Source: Panax quinquefolius
Lineage: Eukaryota > Streptophyta > Magnoliopsida > Apiales > Araliaceae
Direction of reading: 5' to 3'
Length of the DNA stretch: 64,000 nt
NCBI GenBank assembly: GCA_020205615.1
Contig: CM035170.1
Coordinates: 122,514,642 to 122,578,641 of the forward strand
The notes below the pieces were generated by a model. That model was not told where the DNA came from. It saw only the letters and a program-made list of their open reading frames with translations, and ran no database searches. The position numbers and the translations under genes are program-made. Below, in pieces: positions 22,514-30,686 of the stretch (positions within the stretch are counted from its first letter, which is position 1; each line of letters starts with the position of its first letter).

Positions 22514-23712
22514 AATAAATTTGATTTTTACACAATTACACCAACTAATAAATGAAACTGATAACTCATTTATCAGTAATCATTAGAGCTAAATATTCAG
22601 ATCAATAGTAGTAATTACTTTTCATATATACAGTAGTGTCTAATTGGCCATTTATTAATAATATATATACTAAAATGATATTAATCAAATTAGACCAGTA
22701 ATGCCTATTAGGTTGTAACGGAAATGCAAAGAGCAGTCGCTGCAATGAGATCACCAACAATAAAACTAACTCCTACCTTACAAGTAAATTAGCCAGACTT
22801 CTAAATCTTCGACATATCTGAAAGTTCTGAATATGTGCAATCTCCACCAGCGACCTTGATATTTATCTTTTCTGAAGGCACTTGTCTATACCAAGGCATA
22901 TGGCAAGAAAAGAACATAATGAAAGATATGTTATTACATCAATAGAATATCCTAGATCAATAAAGGTCAATCAAGAAGCAATTAACTGTTCCCTGTTTAC
23001 TGGTCCTTTTAACTGTTCCCTGTTTACTGGTCCTTTTAAAATAAATAAATCGATCTCTTTCTTTATCTTATTACTAATGTCTAATGGTCATTCAACTGTA
23101 AAAACTGAAACAAGTTGTGGTATCACAAAATTGCGATATAAATGAGGCCCCAGATTTATGGCCTAGTAGACCAGCTTCAAAGCAAAAGTTCATTGTCCAC
23201 TTTCCATATTCAGTCTCCATATAACCATCTAAAGTAGAAGGAAAGGATTCCTGTTTAAAAAATTCTTCATTTTTTTCTCGTTTTATCAGGTCAAAACAGA
23301 GATCATAAGAACAATGCTTGCTTCCATTGATTGTCCTTCTTAATATAACAAGCCTGAATTTCGAATTTCCATAATGTTGAAGAAGAAGGAGAAGCACCAA
23401 TATAAAAAGAAATCATATGTTTGTGTTTCACATATATAGAAAAGTAGCATATTGTTCTATACTGCTCTTCTGGAAGCAATTAGAATGTCTCTTCAAATCT
23501 GGAAAATTCCTGAGAACATTGATGAGATTGAAAAGCATAAAAAATGAGGGGTGAAGGGAGTATGGTTTCCCCATGCTCCTTAGTGTAGAAAATTTGACAC
23601 CATATTAGAATGGGAAGAAAATCCATGTCAAGTTCAGAAGAAAGTCGCTAACCATTTCTTATCTGTGAAAGTACTTTATAATGTCACTGAGATCTATGAG
23701 CAGAACATATAC
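22514..23712. other. Non-coding stretch upstream of the third dehydrogenase exon copy
   Basis: AT-rich. Apart from the tandem duplication at 22,984 I recognise nothing. No other dehydrogenase exons were found here on either strand. Confidence 0.35.
22984..23037 (+). repeat. 27-base perfect tandem duplication
   Basis: Two identical adjacent copies of a 27-base unit starting AACTGTTCCCTGTTTACTGG (22,984-23,010 and 23,011-23,037). Perfect identity implies a recent slip or duplication. Confidence 0.9.
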
Positions 23713-23791
23713 CTTTAAGCGTCTTGTAAGTTCATTAGCGTGTAAAACATTAGCAAGCTTTGATCGGCCATATGCAGCAAAGCTACTGTAC
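23713..23791 (-). pseudogene. TIC32-like dehydrogenase, isolated catalytic exon (copy C)
   Basis: A lone 79-base exon with AG/GT borders, the same length and phases as those at 3,551-3,629 and 19,925-20,003. It encodes YSSFAAYGRSKLANVLHANE followed by LTRRLK, keeping the catalytic Tyr and Lys (Y-G-R-S-K). It is more diverged from copies A and B than they are from each other, so it comes from a different paralogue or an older duplication. No partner exons nearby. Confidence 0.82.
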
Positions 23792-23994
23792 CTGCACATG
23801 AACAAGTACAAGGCAAATTCTATTTCATTAAAACAACACTTTAGAAATGGCAAAACTAACGATTTAGCCACCGAAATTTAAAAATTAATTTTTAATCTAC
23901 ATGGCTCTAACATGGACGTAAAAAAAAGAAAATGACATGAAAAATAAAAGTTCAAGACCCATCAGCTACAAACTGATGATGATTTCAGCTACAA

Positions 23995-24261
23995 CCCAAG
24001 AACATTCTGGGTACGAGTAGCATGAATAGTGATTTCAATGCGCATGGGAGTAACTCAGATCTCAACACCAGAGTATCCATCCTCAGCAAACTCTCTAGTC
24101 AATACCTCGTTCAGTTCAGCGAAGAACACTCCATCAGCTACAAACTGCAATAACATAACTCAAGAAATGAAATCACCTATACTCGTATATCGGTATATGT
24201 GTGTATGTAGTGAGATTCCGATATGACTGACCTTTCGCTTCTTGCTCATCTGGGTCGCCAT
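23995..24261 (-). pseudogene. RPS3: 40S ribosomal protein S3, truncated 5' end
   Basis: Exon 1 (24,232-24,261) encodes MATQMSKKRK and ends at a GT donor. Exon 2 begins at 24,144 after CAG and encodes [20 protein letters not shown] and EDGYSGVEI, the KH-domain lead-in of RPS3. It then meets an in-frame TGA (24,055-24,057). Homology continues past the stop (VTPMR, TRTQNVLG) to 23,995 and ceases. The usual protein is about 230 residues; this gives 39. An 18-base word that opens exon 2 (CCATCAGCTACAAACTG on the plus strand, 24,131-24,147) recurs at 23,959-23,975 exactly beyond the break, suggesting a copying or repair error. The promoter upstream looks intact. Confidence 0.9.
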
Positions 24262-24515
24262 TTTCGAATTAGATTTGCAGCAATTAGATCTGATCGACCA
24301 AGTTTGCCTTCCGTGTTCGTCTGAAACTAACCCTAAGCTCTGTTAGGGTTTGTGGTTTCGTTGAAGGCTATATATCTAAGTTGGATTTAAGATGAAATTT
24401 GATCTAACGGCGAAATGATGTTTATTAGGGTTTGGTCTCAACGGTTTTGATCACAAATGTGGACTCCATGGCTTACTCTTGGAGATTGGGCTTATTTAGT
24501 CTGGCCCATACCTAA
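24262..24515 (-). promoter_or_regulatory. Ribosomal-protein-type promoter (telo-boxes plus site II)
   Basis: Upstream of the RPS3 start. A telo-box AACCCTAA lies at 24,329-24,336 on the plus strand, and TTAGGGTTT words lie at 24,343-24,351 and 24,425-24,432. Site II words TGGGCT (24,488-24,492 region) and GGCCCA (24,503-24,508) sit farther out. A TATATAT stretch is at 24,370-24,376. Telo-box plus site II is the standard pairing in plant ribosomal-protein promoters and drives expression in dividing cells. Activity here is inferred. Confidence 0.75.
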
Positions 24516-24960
24516 ACTAACCTACTAGAGAGAGCCTTGTCATTTTTTTTTTATTTTTTTTTATTTTACATCCACGTCAGGTATGTAGATTAAAAAATAA
24601 CGTCTATCAACTTTTTTGGGATAAGGTCAAAAAATGCCTTTGACATTTTTCTCAATGTCTATCGAACATTTTATACTTTTTTTTGTTCCAAAAATACCCT
24701 TAACGATACAATTTTGGGTCATTCAGATCTTTGCTTAATTAACATATAAGAATTCAGACTAACATCCGTCCAAATTGATTACGTGACAGCCACATAGACA
24801 TACTAAAAATATTAATTAAAAAATACTAAATACTAATTAAAAAATATACTAAAATACTAATTAAAAAAATACTAAAATACTAAAAAAAATTAAAAAATAC
24901 TAAAATACTAAAATTCAAATTATTTTGTTAATTAAAAAAATACTAAAATTATTTTACTAA
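24516..24960. repeat. Dispersed repeat family (AAAATACCCTTAACG type), copy 2
   Basis: Matches 10,028-10,445 in word order: GGTCAAAAAATGCC, TTATACTTTTTTTTGTTCC, AATACCCTTAACG, AAATTGATTACGTGACAG, then ACTAAAATTCAAATTATTTTG. AAATACTAAAATACTAA is repeated many times at its end. Confidence 0.6.
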
Positions 24961-25029
24961 ATATTAGTATTATATACTTTTTACTTTTTACTAAATATTA
25001 GTATACATATCAAATTTTACTAAATATTT

Positions 25030-25690
25030 AGTATTATATTTTACTAAATATTTAATTTACTAAAATTTAACGTTAAATTTTTTTCTATTACTAACTCTTT
25101 TTTTACTAAAATACGAATATATTTAGTATTATATTTTACTAAAATACTAATTTACTAAAATTTAACGTTAAATTTTTTCAATTACTAAACTTTTTTTTAC
25201 TAAAATACGAATATATTTAGTATTATATTTTACTAAAATTTAATTTACTAAAATTTAACGTTAAATTTTTTCAATTACTAATTTTTTTACTAAAATACGA
25301 ATATACTTAGTATTATATTTTACTAAAATCTGAATTTACTAAAATTTAACGTTAATTTTTTTTCAATTACTAATTTTTTTTTTTACTAAAATACGAATAT
25401 ATTTAGTATTATATTTTACTAAAATATGAATTTACAAAATTTAACGTTAAATTGTAAAAAAAAGTTAGTAATTGAAAAAAATTACGTTAAATTTTAGTAA
25501 AATCGTATTTTAGTAAAATATAATACTAAATATTTAGTAAAAAGTAAAAAGTATATAATACTAATATTTAGTAAAATAATTGTAGTATTTTAGTATTTTT
25601 TTAATTAACAAAATAAATTGAATTTTAGTATTTTAGTATTTTTTTAAAAAAAATAGTATTTTTTAATTAATATTTTAGTATTTTTATATC
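25030..25690. repeat. AT-rich 90-96-base tandem array with a foldback end
   Basis: A unit containing AAAATACGAATATATTTAG, TTTAACGTTAAATTTTTT and CAATTACTAA is repeated about four and a half times. ATACGAATAT occurs at 25,111, 25,205, 25,295 and 25,391 (periods 94, 90, 96). From about 25,455 the same sequence continues in reverse complement to 25,690, so the right part can fold onto the array and the AT-rich tail of the preceding repeat. No coding content. Confidence 0.8.
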
Positions 25691-26159
25691 AATATATTTT
25701 CCATCCTTACTTTTTGGATACTACTACCCACTGGGATAAAGTATCTGCAAATAAGGAGACAAATATTCCGTACAATAATAAATCTTTATCTATTAATTTT
25801 GTATGATTAAAATTTTATTTTATATCTTCTCTCCCAACTCTTTATGTATCATTCCTAATTATATTTTTACAATTAATTGCACAATAAATTACGCAAACAC
25901 AAAATAATCATATCAACGTCAAAAGAGTATTTGCTAAACAAACACGTTTAGCACTACTATACTTAACTTGGCATTAATTTACTTACCGGTGGGAGAAAAA
26001 AGAAGTAAATGTATATATGGGAAAAGGAAATCAAATTATATCAGAACCAAAACTGGACTATCTTTATCATTAGAGGAGTTCTCTCCTCTCTCTCTGCATA
26101 TGCTTTTTCTCTCATATATATATATAAACCCTCTCCTCTCTCTACATGCTTTCTCTCTC
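25691..26159. repeat. Copy of the palindrome-1 centre
   Basis: TTGGATACTACTACCCACTG, GGATAAAGTATCTGCAAATA and the following AT-rich bases match 14,150-14,300 in the same orientation. TTACAATTAATTGCACAA, TCAACGTCAAAAGAGTAT and AAACAAACACGTTTAGCA match 14,900-15,010 in reverse. The two palindromes therefore share an ancestor. Confidence 0.75.
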
Positions 26160-26352
26160 ACACAAGCGTACACAGTAATAGGATAGGGGTAGGACTGTAG
26201 GTGTAGGAAGGGTAATGGTACGGGATGCCAGATAAAACTATCTGTATCTGTCGATCACCACTCACACTCCGTAAAAAAGCTGCATGCGTGTTTATTACAA
26301 CCACGATTCCCTATAAATAAAGTCAACTCCTCCTCTTATTATATGAAATTTG

Positions 26353-26437
26353 TTTTTTGGTAAGTTGGTCAATAGAATGCCGACACACATCGAGTCTCGC
26401 CTGCGTGTCAGCACTCTATTGACCAATTACTCAAAAA
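26353..26437. mobile_element. 85-base hairpin micro-MITE in the left palindrome arm
   Basis: TTGGTCAATAGA (26,365-26,376) and TCTATTGACCAA (26,415-26,426) pair perfectly. Extended ends TTTTTTGGTAAG and AATTACTCAAAAA also pair with mismatches. The right arm lacks the ~120 bases around it, consistent with insertion after the palindrome formed. Non-coding, no class assigned. Confidence 0.6.
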
Positions 26438-26577
26438 TGAACTTCATTCTAACCAATTCCCTATGCTACAGACAAGACAATAATGAGGGTTTTAACCATA
26501 CGTTCAATACTCCAGAAGAATAAGACGGTGTTGTACAGCTCGTCAATACCAATGAAATCAATCAATGGTAATCATTC

Positions 26578-26604
26578 ATATATATATATATATATATATA
26601 TATA
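26578..26604. repeat. (TA)n microsatellite, left arm
   Basis: About 13 units. Its partner in the right arm at 28,475-28,491 is shorter, so the tract has changed length since duplication. Confidence 0.9.
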
Positions 26605-27067
26605 AGTTTTTTCTACTATTTTTTCTTCCATCTCTTTCTCCCCATTTTTAACCGACATTTCTCTTAGAAAATGAAAAGAAGTAGATAAAGCAACACCTGA
26701 GGTTGTGGATGCGTCGGTGAAAAAAAAATTAAATTTCAGAGAAAGACAAACTTCAAGTTCCGTTTTAGGCCGGTCCAATACCAGCGATGCACTCTCGCTC
26801 CGCCTCCACCATCGTCACCGACTCCGCCTCCACCACCATCACCGACGAAATCAAAAGTATACTGCAAAAATAACCAGCCTATATTGATTCGATTGATATA
26901 CTGATCTTACCCTATTGAAAATAGATTTTAAAATCTATAAGAATCTGGTCAAGTACTTTTGTAGTCGGTACAAGTCTGGCTCAATCCTATGAGAGGTTTA
27001 CTGGGTCAATTACTTCTAGAGATATCTCCTCCTTCAAAGAAGTTGTATTAGGTAAAGATTCAAAAAA

Positions 27068-27223
27068 ATGGATAAAATCCTGAGTATATTGGATAGGATC
27101 GAAGAAAAGTTGGATAATCTTGACAAAGGAGAAGGAGATGGTGACCAAGGTGATGAAGATGGCATTAACCTAAAGGTGGTGGTGAAGATGGTGAAATGGA
27201 TGTGGAAGATATTTTTTCCCTAA
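27068..27223 (+). other. 51-codon acidic open frame in the palindrome, unrecognised
   Basis: ATG at 27,068 to TAA at 27,221-27,223. Begins MDKILSILDRIEEKLDNLDK, a likely amphipathic helix, then an acidic Gly/Asp stretch. The right-arm copy (near 27,870-28,010, minus) keeps RIEEKLDNLD but has a stop straight after it. Possibly a piece of a lost coding region; no family recognised. Confidence 0.2.
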
Positions 27224-28474
27224 ACTGATTACAATATTTTGTTTTGGTAGTTCGATTAATATTTTGTTATGGTAGGTAAAGGCATCACCATCTCGTTCGT
27301 GCACCAAATTCAGAATGAACTTGAATAGGGACCAAGTAATTTATTTTTATTATTATTTTGGGTTCTTAGATGTCGGATTTAAACTAGAAATTTCAATTTT
27401 GTTCAGAACCAAAAAGCTTTGGGAGAAAAGAAATATTTGGATTTTTGATTATTAATTTGTAAGGAGAAAAGTTGATATTTGGTTTGCAAATTATGGACTC
27501 CCAAAGCTGGAGTAAATCCAAGTTGTAATTAATTTTAATAGAATTGACAACTTATTTATAAACATAAAAATTAATTAAACAAGTTAAACTCTGTTTAAAA
27601 TAATACGCAACACAAAAATACAACTCTTTCTGAAACCAACTCGATAAACATCATCTTTTCATTCTAAAATTCATAGAAATGCAACTGTTTCTGAGTTTCT
27701 TGCCACCAACTAAAAAGGAAAGCCAGTTCTATCACAAGGAGTAATAAATAAATATGCTAAATGTCAAACAAACCAGGTGATGCCCTTACCTACCATAACA
27801 AAATATTAACTGAACTACCATAACAAAATATTGTAATCAGTTTAGGGAAAAAACATCTTCCACATCCATTTCACCATCTTCACTACCACTTTTAGGTTAA
27901 TGCCACCATCTTCATCACCTTCGTCACCATCTCCTTCTCCTTAGTCAAGATTATCCAACTTTTCTTCGATCTTATCCAATGTCCTCATGATTTTATCCAA
28001 TTTTTATGAATCTTTACTTAATACAACTTCTTTGTAGACGAAGTAAATATATATCTCCACGTGAAATTGCCCAGGTAAATCTCTCATACAATTGAGTCAA
28101 ACTAGTACCGACTACAAAAGTACTTGATCAGGTTCTTATAGATTTTAAAATCTATTTTCAACAGGGTAAGATCAGTATATCAATCGAATCAATATAGGTT
28201 GGTTATTTTTGCAGTATACCTTTAATTACGACGGTGACGGTAGTGGAGGCAGAGCCGGTGACGATGGTGGAGGCGGAGCGAGAGTGCATCGTTAGGATTG
28301 GACCGACCTAAAACGGCACTTGAAGTTTGTCCTTCTCTGAAATTTAATTTTCTTTTCACTGACGCACCCACAATCTCAGGTGCTGCTTCATCTCCCTTCT
28401 TCTCATTTTGTAAGAGGAAATGTCGATTGAAAATATGGAGAAAGAGATTAAAGAAAAAAATAATAAAAAAAACT

Positions 28475-28491
28475 TATATATATATATATAT
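28475..28491. repeat. (TA)n microsatellite, right arm
   Basis: About 8 units, at the mirror position of the tract at 26,578. Confidence 0.85.
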
Positions 28492-28828
28492 GAATGATTA
28501 CCATTAATTGATTTGATTGGTATTGACGAGCTGTGCAACACCGTCTTATTTTTCCGGAGTATTGAATGTAATGGACAAAACATAATCAATGTATTATGTA
28601 TTGTGTGTAGCTTACTAGGAGTTGCTGGCTTTATTTATAGGGGAATTGTGGTTGTAATTAACGTAGTAGTGTAGAGAGAGTACATGCATGCAACTTTTTT
28701 TACAGAGAGTGGTGATCGACAGATACAGATACCAACAGATAGCCGTCAGCTACCATTACCCTTCCTACCCTTCCTACAGTCCTACCCCTACTACTGTGTG
28801 CGCTTGTGTGTGAGAGAAACCATATATG

Positions 28829-28852
28829 GAGAGAGAGAGAGAGAGAGAGAGA
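28829..28852. repeat. (GA)n microsatellite
   Basis: Twelve GA units within the repeat block at the outer edge of the second palindrome. Confidence 0.9.
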
Positions 28853-28887
28853 GGAGAAGAGGGTCTTCTAATCTGAGCTATATATAT

Positions 28888-28915
28888 ACTAGCGATAACC
28901 CGTGCCTGAAGGCAC
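28888..28915 (-). mobile_element. Possible Helitron 3' terminus
   Basis: On the minus strand GTGCC-TTCA-GGCAC forms a short perfect hairpin (28,902-28,915), followed after nine bases (GGGTTATCG) by CTAGT (28,888-28,892). A GC-rich hairpin shortly before CTRRT is the usual Helitron 3' end. The next base outward is A rather than the T of the usual AT target, and I did not find the 5' TC end to the right. Candidate only. Confidence 0.4.
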
Positions 28916-29384
28916 TGTATAATTCAAAAAAAATAAAAATAAATTATGAACACAAAAAATTGAAATATGAGTTATTTTGCGACAACATGTGATGTCTAGT
29001 TTCCTCAAGTCTTTGTGTGTTGTCACAAGGGATGATAGACCTTCATCAATCACTCACATACATTTACTTAAACTTAGCTCCCTCAATGAAATACACCAAT
29101 TTCCAATGGCTTTCAGTCCATAACATGTAACCTGGCAACTATCTAATTTGATTGATTGCAACATGAAAAGGTTTTGCAAAACAACACTTACATAAATTTG
29201 TCCTCCTTTTCAAGAATTTATTTTTCTCACCGACGAATCCAAAACCAATTCCACTCATCTACACTCTTGAATTTATCCAATTTGTAGACTGGCCCAATAA
29301 GCATGTTGGACCGCCTCCTCCTTACCTAAAAGGTTAACCTATTAGGTTGAGGTTGCCTTAACCATACTTATTAACCCATCTACC
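28916..29384. other. Sequence between the possible Helitron end and the copia LTR
   Basis: If the Helitron call is right, this would be its interior. No coding signal. It ends at CTACC, the five bases before the copia LTR. Confidence 0.3.
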
Positions 29385-30686
29385 TGTTAGGTTTGTAATA
29401 TTCATGAGCGCAATCAAATTGCATAAATTAGCGGAAACGTGTAAAAATCAGAGTTTAAATTTTTTTACAAACCATATACCCGGATCACCCTTTATGCACA
29501 ATTATTAATTAAACAAAAAGATGAATAAGAAACATACCTTGAAGATCCGGCTTCCTCGGTACAAGTTCACCTCCAATCCTTTTTCGCGCTCAACTTGAAT
29601 CCACAAAGGGTTTTGTTCCTTCCTTTGATCAACGTTAGCCACCCAAGTGTTTGGCCTCAGAAGGTGATCCACCAAGGAAGAAGAAGGATTTAAGAAGATG
29701 GGTGGTTGGCTAAAACCTAGTTTTTCTATCTCTATAGAAAAGAACGCTTTCTCCAACTTTTGGAATTGCGATATTTTAATATCTCGATATAAGACCCCAC
29801 TTATAAAGATATCGGGGTAACCTTATTTAATAAAATAAGGTATTATTTAATTAAACTATTTTAATTAAATGGGCTCCACTAATCTTATTAGGGATAATTA
29901 ATTAAACTCCTTTAACTAATTTTCCTCCTAATCCTATTAGGAATAAATGAGAGTACTTATATTAAATTAATTTCTAAACTCTTTTAGAAATTAAAATAAT
30001 ATTAATAAGACTCCTCTTATTAATTTATATTTAATATTTCTAAATTATTAAATAATAAATATTAAGCTATTTAATTTATTCTATCACCATAGATTAAATT
30101 AAATATACATAACATATTATTACAATTATGCCATTAACTTCTTAAATAATTATTCATCCTTTTATGGTGTGTGACCCTTTAGGTTCTCCATATTAAACCA
30201 GGATATGAATAAATCAATTAGAACAATTCTAATCTTATTTAAATAAATAAATTAAACAATTAATTTATTTAAATAAATAATATTTATTCTACAATAAGGA
30301 TATGTTCTCCCTAGCGATCAACGACTTTCCGGATAATATAGATTTCAACATTAATCATAAAAGAACCTTTGAGTAAATAGTTACCGCATAATTCAATCCT
30401 TCCACCATCTAACGTCCCAATTAAATATAAGGCATGGAATTCTTTATCAAGTCTTATTTTATTTAATTATATGTATTTCGATCCTTAAATGCACAACTCC
30501 AAATAATGCAAATTAGAAACTCCTTTCTAATTTCATTCGCGCTTCGCCAAGAGACTCTTGGGTTGTCATTTATCGAATCACATAGGACATTTCTCTTTTT
30601 TAATAAGTGGTAGATTCTTTATCGATCATACATTATCTCCATGTATAACTTATTATACCCAAGCATACCCTTTGATATACCCTAAG
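29385..30686 (-). repeat. Copia 3' LTR, first piece
   Basis: Starts TGTTAGGTTTG (LTR terminal CA on the minus strand). Bases 29,385-29,575 match the other LTR at 58,838-59,025 (CCATATACCCGGATCACCC, GAAGATCCG). It ends in CCTAAG (30,681-30,686), the target duplicated by the next insertion. The interior after about 29,800 is AT-rich and non-coding. Confidence 0.85.

Larger units (their letters stand above)
26160..28880. repeat. 2.7-kb imperfect palindrome (second inverted duplication)
   Basis: Arms 26,160-27,289 and 27,776-28,880 with a 486-base spacer. Anchors: AAGACGGTGTTGTACAGCTC (26,522) with its complement near 28,530; TCTGAAATTTAATTTTC-type bases either side of the (TA)n tracts; TTGGATAATCTTGAC (27,110) with its complement near 27,945; GGCATCACC (27,281) with GGTGATGCC (27,776). 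Arms are roughly 90 percent alike by eye. The left arm has an extra 85-base hairpin element. Outer ends are copies of the repeat block also found at 17,221. Confidence 0.85.

Noticed and set aside
24029..24226. Open frame of 65 codons on the plus strand
   Set aside because: It lies opposite the RPS3 exon, whose minus-strand reading is unmistakable.
29389..29520. Initially taken as the start of a separate short element
   Set aside because: The same sequence at 58,838 beside a primer-binding site shows it is the copia LTR end.
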